A stretch of 10,782 bases of DNA, taken from the NCBI GenBank assembly GCA_003024985.2, contig PXIH01S0032828.1, one strand, 5' to 3'. This document shows, piece by piece, positions 1 to 8,187 of this stretch. Within the stretch, counting starts at the first letter, position 1. Each line of letters starts with the position of its first letter. This DNA comes from Euperipatoides rowelli (Eukaryota; Onychophora; Udeonychophora; Euonychophora; Peripatopsidae). The notes beneath the pieces were generated by a model. That model was not told the origin of the DNA. It saw only the letters and a list, made by a program, of their open reading frames with translations, and did no database searches. The position numbers and the translations under genes are program-made.

Positions 1-1611
1 TTACAAAAGTCAACATTTAAAAGAAATACATTATGATTTTTTTTTAAATAAATCTTTTTTATCTAAGCAAGTAATTCAATTTTAATTAAAAAGTTTTTAC
101 ATTTCTGCAATCATATATTGGTACTGCAATCATATTTTATTCATAATCAAAAAAAAGTATGACCATTTATTATTTTACAAATTAATTTAAAAAAAAAAAT
201 ATTAAGAAAAACCTGGTTCTTGATTGTTTTCTAAAATCACATTATACAGTACATTATAATCATTTATGCAAATTATTTCAAGAGAAATTAGCATACAATG
301 AAATTAAATATTTTGTTTTATTAAGCAAATTTAAAGGCAACCTTCAAAGTCTATTAAACTATGCCAGCTTTACAAAAAAAAAAACTAATTAATAAACTGT
401 AGCTATATTCTTGAAACAATCTTTATCTAATAAGATTTAAATTATTAAAAACATTATAAAATCTGTCCCAAAATGAAATTGTACCCATGTCCCGTAAATC
501 TATTTTTTACCAAAGATTCTGCCAGCTTATCATGTTTCCATCCAAACTAACCAATATAAGTTGACTATTATAATAGGTAATAATATAAACAAACCCATTA
601 GACTATTATGAAAATGTTGGAAATTATTTAAATACTGTCTCTTGTATTTTTAATGTGATTTCTTCAATTACCCAGTAATTCCTTTTCTTTTATCAGGATT
701 AAAGTTCTGTTTGTAAAAATAAAAGTTTATTGAATTATGTACAAGCATTCTGTTACAGACAGATGCTTAATTACGGTATATAAATTTTAATTATTATTAT
801 ATTTGCCATTACTAATGAGAATCTAGCAATTAAGTTCTAATACACAGTTATCAATAGCGAATCCAAATAGGCATTCACGATGTAGTCTAATAATAATCTA
901 ACATCAAGCAAGGGTATATATTCTTCACGTTAAACTGACAATCTTCCCGAGCTGCTAGAAGATTCTTCCCAAGTACCGAGACTGGCAGCATTCTAGTTAA
1001 GAAATTATAGTTATATGTCTACCTATTCAAATAGTGCTTATGTTTGATCAAGTAGACAATATTTTTTTAATCAGATGCTTCAATTTCTTCCCAAAGGCAA
1101 AATTCTTCCTGAGCTGTTTGCTCACGCTTTGGTAAGAATATACATCCCTGCCGTCAAGATTAAACAAATAAAAGATCGGAACCTGGAATATTCTTAACAT
1201 TGTTCAGCTTCTCCAAATGACCATGGTTCAGAAGCAGATATTACCGTAATTGTCTGTCCCTATTCTGAAACACAATGTTGTAGATGTTTACTATGCTGGG
1301 ATTAAATGTTCTAAAACCACGGAATTGTAACATCACCTTTTGAAATACTTTTTAAAATGGTACCGACTGCATGATATTAAATATTAATTTTTGGGTGTCA
1401 ATACTAAATTTCCCCAAATATGTTCCATTTACTTTTTTTTTTTTTTAATATAAAACCCTATAATTCCTGCCATATTTATTAGTACAGTATATGAACTTTA
1501 AATGCAATGATAAAAATATTTGTACAATAAATAACAGGCAATTTTTTAGTTTCAATTGATATTTTTATTACCAGAAATGAAATGACAGATGCGATTACAT
1601 ATTACTGTTGA
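1..1611. other. AT-rich non-coding DNA
   Basis: No gene is recognised here. The stretch is strongly AT-rich with many short A and T runs, including a T14 tract at 1433-1446. A slightly more GC-balanced patch at about 880-1320 holds two short minus-strand open frames (887-991, 34 codons; 1048-1200, 50 codons). Neither resembles a known family, and frames of that size are expected by chance. No transposon terminus, tandem repeat or RNA-like structure was found before the element that starts at 1612. Confidence 0.7.
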
Positions 1612-1859
1612 GGTCAGATTCCGTTATCTGCCCACCAATATGGCTGACGGTAGTAAGTTGAAATTATCTAGATTGGCGCTCAGCAAAAGATTATTTCACC
1701 CCTAGATTATCCTAGCGTTCAGGGTTACAGTAAGGTTAGGACTGTAAAGAAAATATACTAAAATCGGCGAGAAAAAATACTAATTCCAAATGCCACTATG
1801 TTTTAGTTGCCGCACAACTCCTGTTAATGATGATGGTGGGCAAATAACGGAATCTGACA
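1612..1859 (+). mobile_element. Family M inverted-repeat element, full copy 1
   Basis: This is a 248-bp element without coding capacity. Its ends are inverted repeats of about 24-26 bp: the left arm reads GGTCAGATTCCGTTATCTGC and continues to 1637, and the right arm at 1834-1859 is its complement with only one or two mismatches. Flanks 1604-1611 (ACTGTTGA) and 1860-1867 (ACTGTGGG) match at 6 of 8 positions, consistent with a decayed 8-bp target duplication. A full inverted copy lies at 7953-8179, and partial copies lie at 8565-8645 and 10555-10655. The short length, inverted termini and lack of a frame indicate a non-autonomous DNA transposon (MITE). An 8-bp duplication occurs in hAT, P and Merlin superfamilies; the GG start is more typical of Merlin than of hAT, but the superfamily remains unassigned. 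Confidence 0.85.
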
Positions 1860-1867
1860 ACTGTGGG

Positions 1868-2741
1868 TTTGTCTTTTCACTTTTCGTGTTTGTATTATAG
1901 AAGTTTTTGTTGGTGGCCTTTTTTTAATAAATGCCATCATCGTTATTCTAGGATAATAGAATATGAAGTGTTAAAAAGAAAATATTACTATTTACTGTTC
2001 ATTATATTCTTAAATTATTATCCAATAATAGCTGTAAAATCCAATTAGGAAACATCTTTTTTTGTGACTAAAAGAAAATCAATAATGGCATTATAAAAAT
2101 AATGAATAGATTTACTGTATGTAAATCTAAACGCAATACACATTATAAAGTGTGTTCAATTTGAAAATATCCCAATAATTAAGTTAATTACAGTTAGCAA
2201 TCTTCTTTTATTCAATAATGATGACGAATACTTAGAGCTGAAGACATAATAATGAAATCATAAAAAAATAACAGCTCCTCTCAAAGTAAAATACATTTTA
2301 CTTATTTTGCTGTGACAGAAAATTGCAGAAACTTAAACCGAAAAAAAAAAAAAAAAGATAATTTGTTTGGATTTTAATAAGTTCTGGTTTCATTCAAAAT
2401 TTGAGGACACATTTAAGTACTATGTGAATAACTACTACACTTCTCGTTCTAAAACTAAATGAAAAATTAAAGCATCATAAATAATTATTGTTAAAACACT
2501 GTTAGAAAGAACAAGTAGGCCTATAGACTGTGTTGTATGACAAAGAGTTACACATTGATAATACTGATGATGAGATAATAACCTATTATGACTTTGAGGA
2601 TGACAACTCCTTGTGTTGCTAAGGGAGGACATGGATCAGAAAACTGAGGGACTGTGCAAAAAGTTGATGAGTAAAGAAAAAAGTGCATTGAGCGGGCGAT
2701 GGTCTAGGTAATTTAAGGGGGGAAAATCAGTTAACAAGAAA
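1868..2741. other. AT-rich non-coding DNA
   Basis: No gene or mobile element is recognised. The stretch contains an A16 homopolymer at 2341-2356 and a TAGGCCTA octamer at 2516-2523. Open frames at 1863-2048 (plus) and 2435-2632 (minus) have no recognisable domain and a composition that follows the local base content, so they are treated as chance frames. Confidence 0.65.
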
Positions 2742-2804
2742 ATCAATCCCGCTGAACGGGTTTTTTGATGATATTCGGTAGCGCTACCCTATCGTGTAGG
2801 ATAG
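2742..2804. repeat. Cluster of short perfect palindromes
   Basis: Three dyads lie side by side. First, CCCG (2748-2751) pairs with CGGG (2757-2760) around a 5-nt loop, is followed by T6, and sits inside a second pairing of ATCAA (2742-2746) with TTGAT (2765-2769). Second, GGTAGCGCTACC at 2777-2788 is a perfect 12-bp palindrome. Third, CTATC (2789-2793) pairs with GATAG (2800-2804). The patch is more GC-rich than its surroundings. It resembles a bacterial intrinsic terminator at first sight, but nothing else here is bacterial. It may be the remains of a palindromic transposon end; no function is claimed. Confidence 0.55.
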
Positions 2805-2908
2805 CCTAAGTGCTGGGCAATTTAATTCTAATAAATAATGCCTAAAATTTGTTTTTTAAATAAATAGGCTATTATACAATGCTGTTCAAGTAACCATACA
2901 CACATTTC

Positions 2909-3115
2909 ATTCGTTCAAGGGGGTGGAGAATGGCACCCTTGTTCTATGCCACGCTAGTAAACCTTAGATTTATCACAATGCACTGCAAAATGTACACTTG
3001 TTTTGGCTAGAATCATAATTCTTTAAAAGTCTGCTTTTCAACATGACACATATTTTTAGTTACACGGAAACACTTTCCTGAACCTTAGATGGGGGCGCTG
3101 TTGCATGGCACAGCT
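2909..3115 (+). repeat. Dispersed repeat family D, copy A
   Basis: This segment aligns by eye along its length with 9899-10106. Shared blocks in the same order include a CATTCG start, GCTAGTAAACCTTAGATTTA versus its counterpart near 9923, ACAATGCACTGC, an ACTTGTTT(T)GG block, GAATCATAATT, GGAAACACT(T/C)TCCTGAACC, CTTAGATG and CTGTTGC(A/C)TGGCAC. Several small indels separate the two copies, as expected for old interspersed repeats. In this copy the 3' part is present once, whereas in copy B it is amplified into a 74-bp tandem array. No terminal inverted repeats or open frame were found, so the class (SINE, Helitron-like or MITE) is undetermined. Confidence 0.75.
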
Positions 3116-3250
3116 TGAATTTCTTTCAGAGTGATCAAAAAGCTGAATTGTGGTGGCGGAACTCTTCTTTGACGATGGCGCACTTTACCTAACTTTGGCC
3201 AAGAAATTGGACACCCCTTGACGGCAATATATGCAATTATCATGATAAAG

Positions 3251-3324
3251 AAGGACAACTTGTGTCCTTCCTGACCGCATGGAAGGACACTTAAAGAAGG
3301 ACTGTCCTTATTAAATGAGGACAG
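3251..3324. repeat. AAGGACA/TGTCCTT palindrome cluster
   Basis: AAGGACA-type and complementary TGTCCTT-type motifs occur five to six times in about 75 bp. GTGTCCTTCC (3262-3271) pairs perfectly with GGAAGGACAC (3281-3290) around a 9-nt loop. AAGGACTGTCCTT at 3297-3309 is a perfect palindrome around a central T. Further half-motifs lie at 3251-3257 and 3317-3323. This could fold as consecutive hairpins or bind a dimeric protein. It could equally be a local repeat produced by slippage and inversion. Confidence 0.6.
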
Positions 3325-3655
3325 TTGGATGTCTTAATTATGATTAAGGATGAAGATTGAAGATGTATCACAAAAATATAAATCATGGTTATTAAACTAC
3401 TGTATAGCTACCGCTATAGTCTAAGATTCCGAGAATTTTTTTTTTTTTTTTAATGAATTTTAAATATTTCAAGGGAAATTATCATTATTTTAGGGGGAAA
3501 GCATGATTTAACCCTTACGGTCCAAAGTATAATAGTATTTCCCATAGCCCTCAAGCAATATTTTTATGTACGCAATCTACACAGCATTTTAGTATTTTCA
3601 AGAAAATGAGAATGAGGCATCAAAATCATTCATCCTGTCCTCATTCTAAGACCAA
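3325..3655. other. AT-rich non-coding DNA
   Basis: No gene is recognised. The segment contains a T16 tract (3436-3451) and a perfect 9-bp inverted pair, AGAATGAGG (3609-3617) with CCTCATTCT (3639-3647), just outside the long-armed inverted repeat that starts at 3666. Confidence 0.6.
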
Positions 3656-3799
3656 TTTTGTTCTACTAGCGTCTAGGTAGCAAACTGAATAGCAATATTT
3701 CTAAAATATTAGCCAATCATATTGAATTCAGAATGGATGAAGGGTTAAGCAAAAATATGTTTTAATTTTAGCTAATCCTGCAGAGTGGATGAAGGGTTT

Positions 3800-3858
3800 A
3801 GCTAAAATAAGCTAAAACATATTTTTGCTAAGCCCTTCATCCATTCTGCATTCGATAT
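3800..3858 (+). repeat. 59-bp exact duplicate of 5551-5609 ending at a gap
   Basis: All 59 bases equal 5551-5609 in the same orientation. This copy ends at the N at 3859, and the other begins directly after the N at 5550. It also pairs as an inverted repeat with 3729-3773, giving a local hairpin around a short loop. The loop contains a further partial copy of the GTGGATGAAGGG motif at 3784-3797. The gap-to-gap extent suggests a contig-end overlap rather than a biological duplication. Confidence 0.85.
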
Positions 3859-3859
3859 N

Positions 3860-5456
3860 GCATTTTACGGTAGCCTATGTGGTTTAGTTCCAACTGAATG
3901 TTTAAAGTTGGTTATTTCTATATCTGCAAAGGCTAGCTTAAGGCGGAGCCCATCACAAACCCTTTAATATGAAAATAGGGTTGTCTGTTAAATACATTTG
4001 GGGTGCAATAGGTGCATGTGGAAATTAGTTTGGATAAGTGAGGCAGGCTAACTAAATTGATGTAATGTGTAAGGCTAATAATCTCTATGTGGGAATAAAT
4101 ATGTATTTTTCTAAGCTCAGAAATTAAATGTTATGTTTTGATGTATAGTATATTGTATATAGGCCTACTGAGTGGTATATAGGCTAATAGAAATAAAAAG
4201 TTTCAACAGCCCAAAAAAAAAAAATTCTCATACATTTTGATAACCAATAGTTTTACAATTTAATTTTCATTTCCAATTGTCAAAATATCTCTTCATCTAA
4301 AGTCTTAAATCCTTCCCATTTAATAATAGTGAACAATTTACAAAAAAAAATAAAAAAAATCTAAAAAGAATAAAAGCTTTTTGCACTTTACCACACCCTA
4401 TTCTATGAGGAAGGCATAGTATTTCTTATAATAGGACCACACATGCAACCGCCATAGCATAATTACTTTGTAAAGCTCTACTTTAAACAACATCTGTAAT
4501 TTCTAAAATAAGGTAAACTCTCTATATTATATAAAATGAAGGAAAATGATTAAATAACAATCAAATAATTTGAAAATTTATTACACAAAACACTAGTTTC
4601 CTTTTCCTTTTTCAAAATATAAAACTGTGCAACTTTTCAAAATAGTTGAAACCAACCGTAAAAAGTCTATTTTATTATTATTGTGACTTTAGCCAAAACT
4701 AACAAATTTAAAAATATTGCTGGTATTTTTGCAATTGGAAGGAAATGATTTTTCAAAGTGAACAAAACACATGCATCTGAAAATGGAATATAACAAACTT
4801 TTAAGAAGTACTGTATTCCTGAACAGAGTTTATCTAATTTGAAACTGGAATCAAACGTAACAGATTTTAACATACGGATGTGCTTATGGAGATATGAACT
4901 TAACATTGCTTCAATGTAGTGAACTCACGCAAATGGGATGCAACCATACACTGTGATTGTGAGCAATCTCATAAGTACAGAGTTCACAATGTCCTTCGCA
5001 ATATGCTTGATGTTTCGAACAGGCCGGAATAACAGATGTGTAGACTGCAGACATTCACAAATTCAACGTTTATGCAGTCAAAGTTATTTTAACCTAGTCA
5101 CTAGAATAAACATTTATTAAATTATATAAAATTTGTTATTTAAATAATAAAAATGGAAACAATATATTTAAAATCAATAAGGGTAGGCTATGTTTTTAAA
5201 GCTTTTTTTTTTTTTTTGTTAATCAATCACATTGAAGACAATAAATTATAAACCTGTGGAAAATTAGCAGCATTTAGGATAAATAATAATTTTACTGATT
5301 GATTTGAAGTAAACTGTAGCATAAGGAAAGGATGCTGGTAGTCTCCCACATTTTTCAACATATAGCCTACAGTGAAGAAATTATACATAAAGCACTAAAT
5401 GACATTGCCGGAATAAAAATAGAAGGAAAAAAACTTCAATAGAATAAGGTATGCTC
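3860..5456. other. AT-rich non-coding DNA between two N gaps
   Basis: No gene is recognised with confidence. The stretch holds TAGGCCTA-type motifs at 3871, 4160, 4180, 5184 and 5363 and a T15 tract at 5203-5217. On the minus strand one frame runs from 5062 down to 4667 with a single in-frame TGA (4925-4927), about 130 codons in all. It includes a 79-codon part starting at 4906. No domain is recognisable, and chance can produce such a run in DNA this AT-rich. Its placement in the window is doubtful because it lies between the Ns at 3859 and 5550. Confidence 0.6.
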
Positions 5457-6455
5457 CAGGGCTCAAAAATTCCACTGGTCCGAGGTCCGGGACTCTCTAA
5501 TCCATGAGTCGGACTAGTTAGTTTACTCACGTTAGTAGTCCGGGACCAGNAGCTAAAATAAGCTAAAACATATTTTTGCTAAGCCCTTCATCCATTCTGC
5601 ATTCGATATGATTGGCTAATTTTTTTAGCAATATTGCTATTCAGTATGCTACCAAGGCGCTAGTTTTGGTTCTCTCTAAAATGTTTTAATACATGTTAGA
5701 TTTCTTATTTTTGAAGCAAAGACTAGAGAGCACTTTCTAAAAAGTATATGATACAATGGACCATAATCCATAAATGTGAACCTTTTAATGTCTAAGATGA
5801 TAATTAATCCAGGATGAGTTTTTTTTTAAAAAATCACTATTAAAAACAGTAAGATCAAGAAAGCTAAAAATTTAAGCTAATTATTTATCCCAATCCCCTT
5901 TTTATTTTAAATATTCATTCAATCTATTTATTGGTCAATAGAAATAAAAAATAAAGGCTGCAATTGAAAATGCAAATCTTGGTGGCATTCTATGAGAATA
6001 AGTGCCAGTGATGATTTTTACAAATATTACTGTGAATCGTCCCTATTTCTCGGTCTGTTTTGCATCATGTGTTGTTTGCTAAAATGCATATCTCGTAAAT
6101 TTATATGGAAACACTTATAGTGGCTTCTAATCCACTGCTTAGCCCACTTTTTTATTTTCCAGAGGATTTAAGTACATTGCAATGATGATTGATCTGGAAT
6201 TTTTTTTTTTTTTTGGCCGAAGAAAGTGGTCCATGTGTGGAATAAATTGTTACTTGTTCAACTTTATAGTGCCTTGTTTTGTTTGCGGTGTTTGTAAAAT
6301 ACAGACACTGCAGGTAGAGAACCNCAATAATTTTAAAGACCTGAAATGGGCTTGCAAAATGCCAATACAAGGCGAGTGGGAGGAGAAACGTTAAAAAGAG
6401 AGATTGCCTTCGTAGTCCAGGACCACTATACCTCAAAAGAATTTTTCGAGCCCTG
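5457..6455. mobile_element. hAT-like element, termini only, crossed by gaps
   Basis: The left end CAGGGCTCAAAAATTC (5457-5472) is matched in inverse orientation by 6439-6455, which ends CGAGCCCTG. CAG-starting ends of this kind are typical of hAT transposons. Sub-terminal motifs also correspond: TGGTCC...GGGACT near 5477-5495 against AGTCCAGGACCA near 6414-6425. AGTCCGGGACCAG recurs at 5537-5549. No transposase frame was found in the 999 bp, so this would be a non-autonomous or deleted copy. No convincing 8-bp target duplication is present (GTATGCTC against TGCTGATG). Ns at 5550 and 6324 interrupt it, and the right arm of the long-armed element lies inside, so the two ends may belong to different insertions. 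Confidence 0.5.
6200..6214 (+). repeat. T15 homopolymer
   Basis: An uninterrupted run of 15 T. Similar runs occur at 1433-1446 (T14), 2341-2356 (A16), 3436-3451 (T16) and 5203-5217 (T15). The tract creates the poly-Phe/poly-Lys segments of the overlapping frames 6152-6436 and 6182-6394, which is one reason those frames are not called as genes. Confidence 0.9.
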
Positions 6456-6651
6456 TGCTGATGATATTGTCATTCTTATGAATTGGAAAAAGTTTTGCTA
6501 AAGATTAATATAATAGGAGCACAATCAACTGATGCAATTTTGCTTTATACTGTAGCATATATATCATTTTGGAAGGAGCCGTTTTCTGTACTGGTCAGGA
6601 AACCCCCTAAATAATGCATTGTTTGCATCACCCTATCTTATTTTTGCCTAA

Positions 6652-6889
6652 CTACATTATCTTTCCTTCTATTTCCCTGGAATCGTTGATCATTACTTCA
6701 CATTTGGAGATATTCAAGGACGTTCCTGTTGATTGAAGGTTAGGGGTGAATTCCTTAATAAATAGCTCTGGACAGGTCCACTAAGTCATTTGCAATAATT
6801 ATCAGATCATCTGCATACGGTAATAGTATGGGGGATGTAATATGGTCCTTATCCTGAAAATGAAATTTCCCTAGTATATTCTGAGTAAA
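6652..6889 (-). pseudogene. LINE-type reverse transcriptase fragment, frameshifted
   Basis: Read on the minus strand, frame one (6889 down to 6755) encodes about 44 residues with PILLPYADDLIIIANDL near the middle. YADD (codons at 6806-6817) is the catalytic motif C of reverse transcriptases, and the hydrophobic surroundings match LINE-class enzymes. A TAA closes this frame at 6755-6757. An overlapping frame (6756 down to 6652) continues with LNISKCEVMI at 6688-6717, which resembles the LN-x-x-K-T/C-x-x-M motif D that follows motif C at about this spacing. A single frameshift therefore separates two adjacent RT motifs. Nothing upstream (motifs A and B, endonuclease) or downstream is recognisable, so this is a short dead remnant of a non-LTR retrotransposon. 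The clade (for example CR1, RTE or Jockey) cannot be told from so little. Confidence 0.75.
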
Positions 6890-7209
6890 TCAAAGAAAAT
6901 TTATTTTCCATAGGAAATCATGGCTAAGGCTAAGGGTAAAGAAAACAAAAACAGCATTTATTTTATTCTACTAACAATCATGAACCTTTTAGAAGGTTAA
7001 TTTGTTAAAAACTGTACCAATAGATAGCCGTATGGTAAAAATTTTTCAGGGGGGGGAACTACAGAACTTCAACATTTTTAAAAAGGGGTTACAAGGTATA
7101 AAACATTTCAGTGAGGGGAGGGGTTGTAGCCTACCCCCAACCCTCCCTGTATGCCCTGGGTTCTGGCATAGAAATGGATTTGAAGTTAGGCCAATAGGTA
7201 TTCATAGAG
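6890..7209. other. Non-coding DNA with G-rich patches
   Basis: No gene is recognised. Strand-asymmetric G-rich patches (G8 at 7049-7056, GAGGGGAGGGG near 7113-7123) are followed by a C-rich patch near 7134-7146. The plus-strand frame 7002-7280 runs through these patches into the hAT element and has no domain signature, so it is not called. The G-rich then C-rich layout may be a decayed repeat, but no boundary was found. Confidence 0.5.
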
Positions 7210-7631
7210 CAGGTAAGCAGGGGTTCCCAACCTGGCGCCCGTCGACCAATTTATTTGTGCCCACCGCTGTTCGACCATAAACAAAAGCTTGTTTGTGTTA
7301 ACTTGCAGCGCCCGGATCCCATTGATTTAGATTGTGAGTGGTTAAACAACTTATTTTAAGCAATTGTTTTCTTGTAAATCGACCTCTTTAATTCCACCTT
7401 TTGTGCTAAGTTAACGCAGACAAACTTGAGTGCAATGCACGCAGATGGCCAAATTGAGTAGTGGTGGGGATAGTTAGAGAATTGTCTAAATACAGGCGAT
7501 ACAATCCAGATTCTACTGCGTTTTTGACATCTGGGCATATAATTTCATCATTACGGAAAATATAGATGGTGCCCGCCACCCTACCGGTATTTTAGAACGT
7601 GCTCTAGGGTACAAAAAGGTTGGGAACCCTG
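7210..7631. mobile_element. Non-autonomous hAT element with 8-bp target duplication
   Basis: The right end reads GGTTGGGAACCCTG (7618-7631). Its complement CAGGGTTCCCAACC matches the left side at 7218-7232 (CAGGGGTTCCCAACC). The flank after 7631 is CCATAGAG (7632-7639), and TCATAGAG is found at 7202-7209, a 7/8 match to an 8-bp duplication. This places the true left end at 7210 (CAGG...), with TAAGCAGG as an 8-bp insertion or partial duplication within the left terminus. CAG ends plus an 8-bp duplication are the hallmarks of hAT transposons. The 422-bp interior has no credible frame; the minus-strand frame at 7356-7538 has no transposase features. Confidence 0.9.
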
Positions 7632-7639
7632 CCATAGAG

Positions 7640-7944
7640 AATTTTGAGCAATTTGAAATAATTGTATTAATCCTTCTCCGACTACCATAACATTAGCAAA
7701 AGTAACAATTGCTTTCTCGTTATTTTAATTCAAAATAATACACATGTAATTTATATATATTTTTTTTTTGACAACCGAGTTATTTAAACAAATGAACATT
7801 TAAGTTGAGAAGTATTCGTAATACTTAAATCATGTTTTTCTAAAGACGTGTAAATTAAATTTGTGGAAATCGAGAATGACCTGTACAAGCGAAATCTATA
7901 ATGACAATTATAAATAGATTTAATATTAATATGAAGTTTGTTAT
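7640..7944. other. AT-rich non-coding DNA
   Basis: Nothing beyond AT-rich sequence and short A/T runs is seen between the hAT element and the second full family M copy. Confidence 0.65.
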
Positions 7945-7952
7945 GTAAATCT

Positions 7953-8179
7953 GGTCAGATTCTGTTATCTTCCTGCCATAATTAACGTTAGGAGTCCCGT
8001 GACAACTAAAACGTTTTTTTCTCACAGATTTTAGTATTTTTCTTTACAGTGCTATCCTTACCATAACCCTGAACCCTAGCATAATCTAGAAGTAAAATAA
8101 TCTTTTGCTGAGCACCGATTTTAATCATTTTAATTTACGTCCGTCAGCCATAGTGGTGGGCAGATAACGGATCTTGACC
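7953..8179 (-). mobile_element. Family M inverted-repeat element, full copy 2 (inverted)
   Basis: The reverse complement aligns with 1612-1859 from end to end at roughly 80% by eye. Shared blocks include TATGGCTGACGG, GCTCAGCAAAAGATTATTT, CTAGATTAT, GTTCAGGGTTA and ACTGTAAAGAAAA. The termini are GGTCAGATTCTGTTATCT on the left and its near-complement on the right, ending TTGACC at 8179. Flanks GTAAATCT (7945-7952) and GTAAATTT (8180-8187) agree at 7 of 8 positions, a clear 8-bp target duplication. There is no coding frame. This copy fixes the family's ends better than copy 1 because both termini keep the GG/CC dinucleotide. Confidence 0.9.
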
Positions 8180-8187
8180 GTAAATTT

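Larger units (their letters stand above)
3666..5663. mobile_element. Long-armed inverted-repeat element (Mutator-like candidate), interrupted by gaps
   Basis: The left arm 3666-3773 is the reverse complement of 5551-5663 at roughly 85-90% identity by eye; both outer ends begin CTAGCG. The arms are flanked by a direct repeat, TTTTGTTCTA at 3656-3665 and TTTTGGTTCT at 5664-5673, which fits a 9-10 bp target duplication with one indel. Arms near 100 bp plus a 9-10 bp duplication are typical of Mutator-like elements, but no transposase is visible. A second right-arm segment at 3800-3858 is identical to 5551-5609 over 59 bases, each touching a single N. If those two ends are really one, the element is a 246-bp hairpin and 3860-5549 does not belong inside it. 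The outer boundaries hold in either case. Confidence 0.75.

Noticed and set aside
887-1200. Two short minus-strand frames starting with ATG (34 and 50 codons) in a slightly GC-richer patch
   Set aside because: Length is within chance expectation, residues match no family I know, and no splice or promoter context supports them.
2689-2712. Possible tRNA-type A box (GATGGTCTAGG), suggesting a tRNA or SINE head
   Set aside because: No B box (GGTTCGA-type) follows within the needed distance and no cloverleaf can be drawn.
2748-2766. GC stem followed by T6, resembling a bacterial intrinsic terminator
   Set aside because: No bacterial gene or operon lies near it and the whole window is eukaryotic in character, so the likeness is most likely coincidental.
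3088-3102. AGATGGGGGCGCTG, similar to a CTCF core motif
   Set aside because: It carries extra G residues compared with the usual core, and the corresponding position in copy B is different; not enough to call a site.
6152-6436. Longest open frame (94 codons, minus) and the opposing frame 6182-6394
   Set aside because: Both are opened by the T15 tract and run through an N. They overlap each other in opposite directions, show no domain, and lie inside a hAT-like non-coding relic.
7002-7280. 92-codon plus-strand open frame
   Set aside because: It crosses G-rich low-complexity sequence and the left end of the 7210-7631 hAT element; no known motif and no coding signal.
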